DNA of 64,000 nt from JBBIQS01 sp037442205 (GTDB lineage Bacteria > Myxococcota > Myxococcia > Myxococcales > UBA5297). Positions 52,819 to 62,993 of the stretch are shown one piece after another (within the stretch, counting starts at the first letter, position 1; every line of letters begins with the position of its first letter). The notes beneath the pieces are model-generated. The model searched no databases. It was given only the letters and a program-made list of their open reading frames with translations, and was not told the DNA's origin. The stretch covers positions 37,022 to 101,021 of the forward strand of contig JBBIQS010000017.1 in NCBI GenBank assembly GCA_037442205.1, written 5' to 3'. The position numbers were made by a program, and so were the translations under genes.

Positions 52819-53289
52819 ATGGCCAACACCAATTCTCAGGTGGCTCGGCGTGCGGTCGTCCTCCCAGCCCGGGCCCCGGCCGAGCTTACCAGGTCGCTTA
52901 CGTCCGCCGGGTTCGAGGTGCGCCCCGACGGCGATCCCTGTGCTCCGGACGTGTTGCTCGCCGATCCGCTGTTGGTCGCCGCCTGCCACGGCAGCTTGGA
53001 GAACGTGATCTCCGCCCGCGCCGGCGAGCTGCTCAGCCGCCTGGGCGACGGGGTCCCCGACCTCCACGACGCGGTGATGAGCCAGATCGAGCGCGGCCTC
53101 TTCAAGGCGGTGCTCGCCCACACCCGCAACCACCTGGGCCGGGCCTCGAAGATCCTCGGGCTCGACCGCAACACCCTTGCCCGCAAGGCCCGCGCCATCG
53201 GCCTGGTCGCCGAGCCCTCGCGCGGGCGCAAGCCGAAGACCGCCAAGCCGGCCGGCGCCTCCCGCCGCCGCAAGACGGCTCGGCGGTAG
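52819..53289 (+). CDS. Fis-family DNA-binding regulator
   Basis: 156 residues; ATG behind CGGAGG. The C-terminal half contains a Fis/NtrC-type helix-turn-helix (about 90-130: LFKAVLAHTRNHLGRASKIL followed by GLDRNTLARKARAIGL), with an Arg/Lys-rich tail. The N-terminal ~75 residues are not a receiver or AAA+ domain; they contain a short Cys-containing alpha/beta stretch of unknown role. It may be a nucleoid-associated or local regulator. It is divergent from the response regulator, so it could control it; that is inference. Confidence 0.8.
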   Translation: MANTNSQVARRAVVLPARAPAELTRSLTSAGFEVRPDGDPCAPDVLLADPLLVAACHGSLENVISARAGELLSRLGDGVPDLHDAVMSQIERGLFKAVLAHTRNHLGRASKILGLDRNTLARKARAIGLVAEPSRGRKPKTAKPAGASRRRKTARR

Positions 53290-53330
53290 CTCCCCTTCTC
53301 TCCTGAAAGTCGCTTCTCAGGGCGCCCACG

Positions 53331-53394
53331 AGCGAGTCGAGGGGCCTTCGACTTCGGGCTCGGTTCGCTCGCTCTCCGCTCAGGCTGACCGGAC
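53331..53394. repeat. Palindromic intergenic repeat, copy A
   Basis: AGTCGA (53335-53340) pairs with TCGACT (53348-53353) around a GGGGCCT loop, followed by a pyrimidine/Gly-rich tail ending GACCGGAC. A related element lies at 54644-54695, on the other side of moxR. Confidence 0.45.
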
Positions 53395-53505
53395 CGGCAG
53401 CTCAGCCGCCCACGTGGCAGGCGCCCGCGCTCTGCCGTCGCCTGCTCGAGAAAAATTCCAGGAATCTGAAGGCTCGCCCGCTGTTCTGTCGGGCGCGAAA
53501 AACCG

Positions 53506-53535
53506 TTGTGCCGGCGCGGGGCGCAACCCTAGACT
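53506..53535 (+). promoter_or_regulatory. Candidate promoter of the Bat operon
   Basis: TTGTGC (53506-53511), 18-bp spacer, TAGACT (53530-53535), about 94 bases upstream of the moxR ATG. Confidence 0.35.
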
Positions 53536-53628
53536 CCCGCGCTCCAAGTTCTTTTCGGTCGTCCCTGCCCGGTGAAGAGGGGCTTCTCCGGGGCCGCGGA
53601 TCGGCCGTCAGCGAGGTCGAGCATCGCC

Positions 53629-54618
<990 letters not shown>

Positions 54619-54643
54619 CGCGCCGCCGTTCCGCCCGGGCGAG

Positions 54644-54695
54644 CCGGGTCGAGGGCCCCTCGACTCAGCTTCGGCGCGCTCGGGGCGAACGGACT
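54644..54695. repeat. Palindromic intergenic repeat, copy B
   Basis: GTCGAGG (54648-54654) pairs with CCTCGAC (54658-54664), 3-base loop, followed by a tail with TTCGGCGCGCTCGG and GAACGGAC resembling copy A. It lies between moxR and the DUF58 gene. Confidence 0.45.
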
Positions 54696-54732
54696 GGCGC
54701 TCACTGGCTCTCTTTCGGGCAAGGCGATCGCG

Positions 54733-55614
<882 letters not shown>

Positions 55615-55628
55615 TCTTCCTCGAGAAT

Positions 55629-56639
55629 ATGACCCTCGCCGCCGCCACCGCCGCCCTGCTGCTCGCCGCCGCGGCCCCCGTGCGCGACCAGCCCGCCGAC
55701 GCTCTGCAGGGAGTGCCTGACGCGCCGCAGGCCCAGGGTCGGGCCGAGCCCAAGAGCTTTACCGCCACCGTCAGCCCGGAGAAGGTCCGCCTGGGCGAGC
55801 AGTTCCTCTACACCATCGAGATCCGCCACCGGGCCTCCGAGCGCTACGAGCTGCCGCCGGGCCTGTCGCTGGGCAAGGACGTCGATGTCATCAAGGTCGA
55901 TGCCGCGCGCGAGGGCACCGGCGACGATCGGGTGACCCGCTTCACCCTCGCCGCCTCGCTCTTCGCCTTGGGCGAGCAGACCCTGGCCGATCTCGAGCTG
56001 CCGGTGACCACTCCCCAGGGCCAGCTCAAGCTGACCGTCCCCGGCGCCAAGCTGGCCGCCGAGGGCGACATCAAGGAAGAGGAGAAGGCCGAGCTCTACG
56101 ACATCCAGGCGCCAGTCGAGGTGAGCGTGCCCCGCTACGAGCGGTTGCTGATCGCGCTGGGTATCCTCGGGGCGATGGCCGTCGGCTTCTTCCTCTGGCG
56201 CTGGTATCGCAACCGCCCGGTTCCGCTTCCCACCGAGCTGGTCGCGCCGCCGGTTCCGCTCTTCCCGCGCACCCTGGCCGCCCTCGAGGCGCTGCAGCGC
56301 GAGGACCTTCCCGGCCAGGGCCGGGTCAAGGAGTTCCACTTCCGCCTCTCGGAGATCGTCCGCGGCTATCTGGGCGAGCGATTCGGCTTCTTCGCCATCG
56401 ACCAGACCACCGAGGAGCTGCTGGGCGCGCTGTCGCGCATCTCCACTCCCGGGCTCGACTACGCCAGGTTCGAGGCCTTCTGCCGCGAGGGCGATCTGGT
56501 CAAGTACGCCAAGGCCGAGGCCAACCAGGCCACCTGCAAGGCGGCGATCGAGCTGGCCTTCCAGTTCGTCCGCTCCACCGAGCCTCCTCCGGAAGCGCCC
56601 AAGCCGCGTCCCAGCTCGACGCAGGGGGCGGCCGCCTGA
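55629..56639 (+). CDS. BatD-like/DUF4381-like membrane protein of the Bat operon
   Basis: 336 residues. Signal-like start, then a beta-sandwich domain (about 40-160: FTATVSPEKVRLGEQFLYTI) of the BatD (oxygen-tolerance) kind. One membrane helix follows (ERLLIALGILGAMAVGFFLW, near 175-195), then a cytoplasmic helical tail (EFHFRLSEIVRGYLGERFG) resembling the DUF4381/BatD C-terminus. It is thus a short companion to the full BatD encoded later. Its TGA shares one base with the ATG of batA. Confidence 0.8.
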   Translation: MTLAAATAALLLAAAAPVRDQPADALQGVPDAPQAQGRAEPKSFTATVSPEKVRLGEQFLYTIEIRHRASERYELPPGLSLGKDVDVIKVDAAREGTGDDRVTRFTLAASLFALGEQTLADLELPVTTPQGQLKLTVPGAKLAAEGDIKEEEKAELYDIQAPVEVSVPRYERLLIALGILGAMAVGFFLWRWYRNRPVPLPTELVAPPVPLFPRTLAALEALQREDLPGQGRVKEFHFRLSEIVRGYLGERFGFFAIDQTTEELLGALSRISTPGLDYARFEAFCREGDLVKYAKAEANQATCKAAIELAFQFVRSTEPPPEAPKPRPSSTQGAAA

Positions 56640-57649
56640 TGGGCTCGACCCTGGTCTGGCACGAACCCTGGGCCTTCCAGCTGCTGGCGGCGGCGCTGCC
56701 GCTGCTGGCGGCGCTGGCCTTCCTCGAGAAGAGCCGCTCCCCGGCGCTGCGCTTCCCGCTGGCCGGGCTGCTCTTCAAAGGTCCGCGCGGGTTGGCCCGG
56801 TTGTGGTGGCTGCCCTGGCTGCTGCGCGCTTTGGCGGTCACCGCGGCAGTGGCGGCGCTGGCCCGGCCCCAGGTGCGCGGCGAGCGGGCCCGCGACCTGT
56901 CGGTCGAGGGCATCGACATCGTGGTGGCCTTCGACATCTCCACCTCGATGAACGCCGCCGACTTCCGCCCCCGCGACCGGATCAGCGTCGCCAAGGAAGT
57001 GCTGCGCAACTTCATCGAAGGCCGGATCAACGACCGAATCGGCCTGGTGATCTTCGCCGGCGAGGCCTACACCCAGGCTCCGCTGACCCTCGACTACCAC
57101 GTGCTGGCCCAGATCCTCGACTCGGTGCGCACCGGGCTGATCGAGGACGGCACCGCCATCGGCAACGCCCTGGCCACCGCACTGAACCGGCTGCGCGACT
57201 CCAGCGCCAAGAGCAAGGTGGTCATCCTGATCACCGACGGCGACAACAACAGCGGCAACATCTCGCCGATGGAAGCGGCGGCGATGGCCAAGGACCTGGG
57301 GGTGCGCGTCTACACCATCCTGGTCGGCAAGGGCGGGCGGGTTCCCTATCCGGCGGGCAACGACTTCTTCGGCCAGGCCACCTACCGCGAGGTCGAGCTG
57401 CCGGTGAACCCCGAGCTGCTCAAGGCCATCGCCAACCAGACCGGCGGGCGCTTCTACAACGCCATCGACAAGAAGACCCTCGAGGGCGGCCTCAACGACA
57501 TCCTCGACCAGCTGGAGAAGAGCAAGCTCTTTCAGTCCGGCGCCTACCAGAACATGACCGAGGTCTACGAGCCGTTCCTGGTGCTCGCCTGCCTCCTGGT
57601 GCTCCTCGAGCTGGCGCTGTCGGCGACGCGCCTGAGGAGCTTCCCATGA
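56639..57649 (+). CDS. batA: BatA: membrane-anchored VWA-domain protein
   Basis: 336 residues. Two N-terminal membrane helices (about 12-30 and 53-75) and one at the C-terminus (FLVLACLLVLLELALSA) flank a von Willebrand A domain with a full MIDAS: DISTS (99-103), the Thr in LIEDGTAIGNAL and ITDGDNN. This is the Bat-operon layout for a metal-dependent adhesion domain exposed to one side of the inner membrane. A 4-base ATGA overlap joins it to batB. Confidence 0.93.
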   Translation: MGSTLVWHEPWAFQLLAAALPLLAALAFLEKSRSPALRFPLAGLLFKGPRGLARLWWLPWLLRALAVTAAVAALARPQVRGERARDLSVEGIDIVVAFDISTSMNAADFRPRDRISVAKEVLRNFIEGRINDRIGLVIFAGEAYTQAPLTLDYHVLAQILDSVRTGLIEDGTAIGNALATALNRLRDSSAKSKVVILITDGDNNSGNISPMEAAAMAKDLGVRVYTILVGKGGRVPYPAGNDFFGQATYREVELPVNPELLKAIANQTGGRFYNAIDKKTLEGGLNDILDQLEKSKLFQSGAYQNMTEVYEPFLVLACLLVLLELALSATRLRSFP

Positions 57650-58701
57650 GCGTCCTCCAGTTCTCCTTCCTGGGCTGGGCGATGCGGCTGGCCCGCCCCG
57701 AGTACCTGGCCGGCCTGGCGGCGGCGCTGCTGCTGATGCTGCTGGGAGTCGCCGCCTCCCGCCGCCGGCAGCGGCTGCTGGCCAAGACCTTCGAGGGCGC
57801 CACCTTGAACCGGGCGGTGCCGCTCCTCGTCCCGGGGCGGATGGCGGCCAAGAACCTGCTCGGCGCGCTGGGAGTGGCCTGCTTCTCGCTGGCGCTGGCC
57901 CAGCCGCAGTGCGGCACCCACAGCGAGCTGGCCAAGCGCTACGGCATCGACCTGGTGATCGCGGTCGACGCCTCGAGCTCGATGCTGGCCCGCGACGTCA
58001 AGCCCAGCCGCATCGAGCGCGCCAAGCTCGAGCTGTCGGGGCTGATCGACCGGCTCAAGGGCGACCGGGTGGCGATCGTGGTCTTCGCCGGCGACGCCTT
58101 CACCCAGTGCCCGCTGACCACCGACTACGCCGCCGCCAAGATGTTCCTGCGGGCCATCGACCCCGCCAGCCTGCCGGTGCAGGGCACCGACATCGCCCGG
58201 GCTCTGGAGGAGTCGAAGAACCTGCTGGTCGAAGCCGAGCGCGGCGCCAAGGCCCGGGCGATCGTGCTGCTCACCGACGGCGAGGACACCGCCGGCAGCG
58301 CCGTGGACAAGCAGGCCCAGGAGCTGTCTTCGCTGGGGATCAAGGTGCTGTCGGTGGGCATCGGCTCGGCCATCGGCGAGCCGATCCCGGTGGTCGATTC
58401 CAAAGGAAATCCCCTCGGCTACAAGAAGGATCGCGAGGGCAACACCGTCATGTCCCGGCTCGACGAGACCGGGCTGCAGGCCCTGGCGGAGAAGACCGGC
58501 GGGCGCTACGTGCGGCCGATGCCGGGCGGGGTCTCGATCCAGGAGGTCCACGAGGAGCTGGACCGGCTCGACAAGAGCGAGTTCGAGAGCCGGCTCACCG
58601 TCCGCTACGAGGAGCGCTTCCAGCTGCTGGCACTGCCGGGAATGCTGTTGCTGCTGATCGGCGCCGCGCTGCGGCCGGGGCGCAGGGGGGCCGGGGCATG
58701 A
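57646..58701 (+). CDS. batB: BatB: membrane-anchored VWA-domain protein
   Basis: 351 residues, start overlapping the batA stop. Membrane helices near 22-36 and 68-86 precede a VWA domain with MIDAS DASSS (108-112), PVQGTDIARAL and LLTDGED; a last helix (LLALPGMLLLLIGAAL) ends the protein. It is paralogous to BatA and probably hetero-oligomerises with it. A 4-base ATGA overlap joins it to batC. Confidence 0.93.
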   Translation: MSVLQFSFLGWAMRLARPEYLAGLAAALLLMLLGVAASRRRQRLLAKTFEGATLNRAVPLLVPGRMAAKNLLGALGVACFSLALAQPQCGTHSELAKRYGIDLVIAVDASSSMLARDVKPSRIERAKLELSGLIDRLKGDRVAIVVFAGDAFTQCPLTTDYAAAKMFLRAIDPASLPVQGTDIARALEESKNLLVEAERGAKARAIVLLTDGEDTAGSAVDKQAQELSSLGIKVLSVGIGSAIGEPIPVVDSKGNPLGYKKDREGNTVMSRLDETGLQALAEKTGGRYVRPMPGGVSIQEVHEELDRLDKSEFESRLTVRYEERFQLLALPGMLLLLIGAALRPGRRGAGA

Positions 58702-59648
58702 GGCACGCGCTGTCCATCGCCGCCGCGGGGATCCTGGCCGTGCTGCCGGCATCGGCTCTCGCCGGCATGCTCTCGGGCGATCATCCCAAGGTCGCCGAGG
58801 GGACCGCGGCCTATCAGAGGGGCGATTACGAGGCGGCGCTCAAGGCCTACGAGGAGGCCGAGCGCGAGCTGCCGGGGCGCCCGGAGCTGCAATACAACCT
58901 GGGCGACGCCTACATGAAGCTCAACCGCACCGACGACGCCCGCCGGGCCTACTCGGCCGCGCTGCAGTCGGCGCCGGACTCGCTCAAGGCCCGCGACTAC
59001 TACAACCTGGGCAATGCCCTGGCCGGCCTGAACCAGAACGACGACGCGGCGCTCGCCTACCGCCAGGCGCTCAAGGTCGACCCCAAGTTCGAGCCCGCCC
59101 GCCACAACCTGGAGGTCTTGTTGCGGGGCAAGCAGCAGAAGCCGCCCTCCAAGCCCTCTCCCGGCGACGGAGGCACGCCCGACGCCGGCCAGGACGGCGG
59201 CTCGGCAGACTCCGGCAGCAAGGACTCGCCCGATGCCGGCAGCGACGGCGGAGGCATGGATGGCGGCAGCGACGGAGGGGGCGAGGACGCGGGCAGCGAC
59301 GGCGGCGGGGCCGACGCGGGCAGCGGCGACGGCGGCTCCGACGGCGGGCAGGGCGACGGCGGCGGCCAGCGCGATGGCGGCCAAGGAGACGGCGGCGGCG
59401 ACGCCGGTGGCCAGCAGGGAGACAGCCAGCAGCAGCGACCCGACGCGGGGATGACCTCGGACGGTGGCGATCAGGACGGCGGGGCGATGGCCGAGCGCGA
59501 GCCGGAGAAGATCGAGCGCAAGAACGTCAGCGAGGAGGAGGCCAAGAAGCTGCTCGACGCCCTGCGCCGAAACGAAAAGCAGTTCCTGATGATGCAGCAC
59601 AAGGACCAGAAGGTGAGACAGCGTGCGCACCCTGAGAAAGACTGGTAG
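58698..59648 (+). CDS. batC: BatC: TPR protein with a long Asp/Gly-rich linker
   Basis: 316 residues. Signal peptide (cleavage near ALAGM) then TPRs (about 30-145: LQYNLGDAYMKLNRTDDARR, YYNLGNALAGLNQNDDA). Residues ~155-275 are a low-complexity Asp/Gly/Ser stretch (DAGSDGGG-like units), and the end is charged (EEEAKKLLDALRRNEKQFLM), the usual BatC C-terminus. The linker is much longer than in typical BatC proteins and echoes the DAG spacers of surface lipoproteins. Its 3' end overlaps batD by 26 bases. Confidence 0.85.
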   Translation: MRHALSIAAAGILAVLPASALAGMLSGDHPKVAEGTAAYQRGDYEAALKAYEEAERELPGRPELQYNLGDAYMKLNRTDDARRAYSAALQSAPDSLKARDYYNLGNALAGLNQNDDAALAYRQALKVDPKFEPARHNLEVLLRGKQQKPPSKPSPGDGGTPDAGQDGGSADSGSKDSPDAGSDGGGMDGGSDGGGEDAGSDGGGADAGSGDGGSDGGQGDGGGQRDGGQGDGGGDAGGQQGDSQQQRPDAGMTSDGGDQDGGAMAEREPEKIERKNVSEEEAKKLLDALRRNEKQFLMMQHKDQKVRQRAHPEKDW

Positions 59649-61575
59649 CGCGGCCGCGCCGCACCGGCGGCTCCTCCCGCTGCTGGGGTGGAGCCTGGCG
59701 GCGCTGTGCCTGGCCTGGGGCGGCAGCGCCGCCGCCGGCGAGGTCGACTTCTACGCCGTCCTCGACAAGCAGGAGATGGGGATCGACGACTCGCTCACCC
59801 TGACGGTGACCATCTCCGCCGACGCCGGCCGGTTGAACGAGGAGTCGCTGCGCCTGCCCGACAGCCAGGACTTCCACGTCGAGAGCCGCAGCCAGTCGAC
59901 GCAGATGTCCTTCGACATGCGCCCCGGGGCGCCCTCCAGCTTCCGCCAGGTGCGGGTGATCACCATGCTTTTGGCGCCCAAGAAGCTGGGCACCTTCACC
60001 TTCACTCCTGGGCGGCTGGTGGTGCGCGGCAAGGCCTACGAAACCGGGGCGCTGCAGGTGCGAGTGGTCCAGGGAGGCGGCCAGGCGGCGCCCTCGCGGC
60101 CGCAGGCCAACCGGCCCCCGGCCAATCCGTTCGCCGGGCTTGGCGACGACGACGCCGATGCCCTGAGCCAGCTCTTCGGCGGCGAGCGCCCGGCCGCCGA
60201 CAGCGACCTCTATCTGCGGGCGGTGATCGACAAGCGCCAGCCGTTCGTGGGCGAGCAGGTGACCCTCTCCACCTACCTGTTCGCGCGGGTGGGCGCGGAA
60301 GTCTCCGGGGTCGACAACCCCAAGATGCCCAAGCTCGACGGATTCTGGGCCGAGGATCTGGAAAGCCCGAGAACGCTGGAGGGAGAGCTCAAGGTCATCG
60401 ATGGCGTGAACTACCGCGTCTTCCTGGTCCGGCGGCAGGCGCTGTTTCCGCTCAGGTCCGGGAAGCTGACCATCGACCCGATGGAGTTGGACATCAGCAC
60501 CGGGATGGGCTTCGGCTTCGGGTTCGGGGCGCTGTCCGGACGCAAGGTGCACCGCGCCGCCCCGGCGCTGGCGTTGGAGGTCCAGCCACTGCCGGCCAAT
60601 CCGCCGGCCGGCTTCGACGGCACCAGCGTCGGCCAGTGGCACTTGTCGGCCGAGGCCACCCCCAGCCAGGTCAAGCTGGGCGAGCCGGTGATGCTGAAGG
60701 TGATCCTCGAGGGCACCGGCAACCTGCACGGCGCCGGGCTGGTCAGGCTGCCGCCGATCCACGGCTTCAAGACCTACGACCCGACCTCGACCGAGAAGGG
60801 CGCCGCCAACAAGAAGGTCTTCGGTGGCAAGCGCACCCTCGAATACCTGCTGATGCCCGAGCAGACCGGCACTTTCGAGATCCCGGGACTGCGCTTCGTC
60901 TACTTCGATCCGGCGCAGCGCCAATATCAGGTCGCCCAGACCGATCCCATCTCGGTCAGGGCCGAGGCGGGCTCGGGTCCGACAGTGGCCTCGGGAGGAG
61001 GGGCGGTCGGCGCCGCCGAGCGGGCGGTCAACGTCCTGGGCGGCACCGGCCTCCGGCCGCTGCGCTACAAGGGCGAGCTCACCCCGGCGGCGGCTCCCCT
61101 GTACCTGCGGCCCTTCTTCTGGCCGGCGGCCAGCGCTCCGGTGCTGCTGTGGGCGCTGGGGCTGGTCTACTCCGCCGGCCGGGCGGCGCTTCGCCAGAGC
61201 GATCCGAATTCGCGACAGCGCTCCGCCGGGGCCCGCGCCCGCAAGCGCCTGAGGAAGGCCCAGCAGCTGTTGGAGCAGTCGCAGCCCGACGCCTTCTACG
61301 CCGAGGTCAGCCGCGCGCTGCACGACTACCTGGGCGACAAGCTGGGCTCGCCGGTGCTGGGGCTGACCCGGGCCGAGCTGACTGCGCGGCTGCAGGCTGC
61401 CGGGCTCGCCGAGGATTGCGGCCGCGAGCTGGCGGCGGTCCTCGACACCTGCGACGCCGGCCGGTTCTCCCCCGGCGGCTCGGGAAACGCGGCGATGGAG
61501 AAGCTCTGGCAGCGGGCCCTGGCGCTGATGGACGCGGTCGAGGCGGCGCGGCTGTCGAAGGAGGTGCGCCCGTGA
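59623..61575 (+). CDS. batD: BatD: oxygen-tolerance (Bat) membrane protein
   Basis: 650 residues from a GTG at 59623 lying inside batC, with AAGG about 9 bases upstream. Signal peptide (cleavage near SAAAGE), then at least three Ig-like beta-sandwich repeats (40-150, 190-315, 330-440) with the BatD phrases SRSQSTQMS, PFVGEQVTLS and VKLGEPVMLKVILEG. A membrane helix (APVLLWALGLVYSAG near 505-520) precedes a cytoplasmic helical tail (FYAEVSRALHDYLGDKLG). BatD is thought to gather the other Bat proteins at the membrane. Confidence 0.92.
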   Translation: MRTLRKTGSAAAPHRRLLPLLGWSLAALCLAWGGSAAAGEVDFYAVLDKQEMGIDDSLTLTVTISADAGRLNEESLRLPDSQDFHVESRSQSTQMSFDMRPGAPSSFRQVRVITMLLAPKKLGTFTFTPGRLVVRGKAYETGALQVRVVQGGGQAAPSRPQANRPPANPFAGLGDDDADALSQLFGGERPAADSDLYLRAVIDKRQPFVGEQVTLSTYLFARVGAEVSGVDNPKMPKLDGFWAEDLESPRTLEGELKVIDGVNYRVFLVRRQALFPLRSGKLTIDPMELDISTGMGFGFGFGALSGRKVHRAAPALALEVQPLPANPPAGFDGTSVGQWHLSAEATPSQVKLGEPVMLKVILEGTGNLHGAGLVRLPPIHGFKTYDPTSTEKGAANKKVFGGKRTLEYLLMPEQTGTFEIPGLRFVYFDPAQRQYQVAQTDPISVRAEAGSGPTVASGGGAVGAAERAVNVLGGTGLRPLRYKGELTPAAAPLYLRPFFWPAASAPVLLWALGLVYSAGRAALRQSDPNSRQRSAGARARKRLRKAQQLLEQSQPDAFYAEVSRALHDYLGDKLGSPVLGLTRAELTARLQAAGLAEDCGRELAAVLDTCDAGRFSPGGSGNAAMEKLWQRALALMDAVEAARLSKEVRP

Positions 61576-62363
61576 GGCAACTCGCCCTTGCGCTGCTCGC
61601 CCTCGCCGCCGCCCCCGCTTTCGCGCAGGTGGCTGCGGTGCTCACCCCGGCCGAGGCCGAGGCCGGCTTCCGCAGGGCCGGCGACGCCTGCCTCAAGGAG
61701 CAGTACCCGGACTGCGTCGCCGCCTACCAGCAGCTGGCCGACTCCGGCTACGGCTCGAGCGACCTGGAGTACAACCTGGGCACCGCGCTCCTGCGCCAGG
61801 GCAAGCTCGGCCTGGCGGTGCTCCACCTGGAGCGGGCGCTGCGCCTCGACCCCTCCGACGCCGACGCCCGCGCCAACCTCGACCGGGCCCGCCAGCTGCG
61901 CGTCGACAAGCTGGTCGGTGCCCCCGAGGAGCGGCCCGGCGAAGAGCCGCTCGCACAGAGGATCGCCGCCCACACCGATGGCCAGCTCTGGACCGCGCTC
62001 TTCCTGGGGCTCTGGTGCCTGGGCGGTCTGCTGCTGGCGGCGCTGTGGATCGCGCGCCCGCCCGCACTTCGGGCGGCCTGCAAGGTGGCCGGCTCCTCGC
62101 TCTTGCTGCTGGCGCTGCCGTGCGCGGCGGTCACCGCCTGCCACGCCTACCTGCGCGAGCGCGCCCACGAGGCGGTGGTGGTGGTCGAGGCCCTGCCGGT
62201 GCGCGAGGGCCCGCAGCCCGACGCCAAGCCGGCCTTCGAGGTCCACGAGGGGCTCAAGGTCCGGGTCCTCGACCAGGAGGGCGGCTTCCGCCGGATCCGC
62301 CTCTCCAACGGCCTGCAGGGCTGGGTGCCTGCCCCGGGTGTGACCGAGATCACCCCCGGCTGA
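61572..62363 (+). CDS. batE: BatE: TPR and SH3-like membrane protein
   Basis: 263 residues from a GTG overlapping the batD stop (GTGA). Signal peptide (cleavage near AFAQV), a TPR pair (about 28-105: EYNLGTALLRQGKLGLAVLH), two hydrophobic helices (about 138-160 and 172-192) and a C-terminal SH3-like domain (residues 195-255: VVVVEALPVREGP, FEVHEGLKVRVLDQEGGFRR, GWVPAPGV). This matches BatE and closes the operon; the CheY-like gene follows after 100 bases. Confidence 0.88.
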   Translation: MRQLALALLALAAAPAFAQVAAVLTPAEAEAGFRRAGDACLKEQYPDCVAAYQQLADSGYGSSDLEYNLGTALLRQGKLGLAVLHLERALRLDPSDADARANLDRARQLRVDKLVGAPEERPGEEPLAQRIAAHTDGQLWTALFLGLWCLGGLLLAALWIARPPALRAACKVAGSSLLLLALPCAAVTACHAYLRERAHEAVVVVEALPVREGPQPDAKPAFEVHEGLKVRVLDQEGGFRRIRLSNGLQGWVPAPGVTEITPG

Positions 62364-62462
62364 CCGTCGGCCGGCGGACACTGTCGCCGGGCCGGCACTC
62401 GGATTGGCGCCGGCGGGGTGAGGCCACGTACAATCCGGCCGCTGCGGTCTGCCGAGGTGTCC

Positions 62463-62858
62463 ATGGGGGAGAAGTCCGCCACCTTCCGGGTGATGCTGGT
62501 CGATGACGAGCCGGTCATCCGCGAGCTGGTGCGCACCATGCTCACCAGCGGCTCGGTGGAGGTCGAGGTCGCCGGCGACGGGGTGGAGTGCCTCAAGCTG
62601 GCCAAGACCCGGGCCTTCGACCTGATCTTGTTGGACATTGTGCTGCCGGGGATGGACGGGATCACCGTCTGCCGCCTGCTCAAGAGCGACCCGGCCACCT
62701 CGCGGGTGCCGGTGTACATGCTCACCGCCAAGGCCAAGCAGTCGGACGTGGAGGTCGCCCGCCGGGCCGGGGCCGACGGCTACATCAACAAGCCGTTCAA
62801 GGGCGCCGAGCTGATGGATCTGGTCGACAAGCTGGAGAAGGGGCGGACCCCCGTCTGA
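62463..62858 (+). CDS. Single-domain response regulator (CheY-like)
   Basis: 131 residues from the ATG at 62463, with GAGG 6 bases upstream. Receiver motifs complete: Asp14-Asp15 (MLVDDEP), phospho-acceptor Asp58 (LILLDIVLPGMDG), Thr in YMLTAKA and Lys in YINKPFK. No output domain. It lies 100 bases past the Bat operon on the same strand and may be co-transcribed, or belong with the kinase that follows. Confidence 0.9.
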   Translation: MGEKSATFRVMLVDDEPVIRELVRTMLTSGSVEVEVAGDGVECLKLAKTRAFDLILLDIVLPGMDGITVCRLLKSDPATSRVPVYMLTAKAKQSDVEVARRAGADGYINKPFKGAELMDLVDKLEKGRTPV

Positions 62859-62906
62859 CGCGCTGCGTCGCCGAGGGCCGGCGCGGTTCTCCAGGCGGCC
62901 GTCTTC

Positions 62907-62934
62907 TTGCCCGCATCCCAAAAAGTCTGATAAT
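62907..62934 (+). promoter_or_regulatory. Sigma-70-type promoter for the zinc-ribbon kinase
   Basis: TTGCCC (62907-62912), 16-bp spacer, GATAAT (62929-62934), the latter matching the -10 consensus at five of six positions. The TTG start lies 60 bases downstream. Confidence 0.5.
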
Positions 62935-62993
62935 CAGGGGGTCTATCCCAAGTTCGGGGCGGCGAAAGCGCCTCTCGGTTCGGGAGCCACTCA

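Larger units (their letters stand above)
53290..53628. other. Intergenic region, 339 bases, upstream of the Bat operon
   Basis: Contains a palindromic repeat (53331-53394), a short A-rich patch (about 53450-53462) and a candidate promoter at 53506-53535. No coding content was recognised. Confidence 0.45.
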
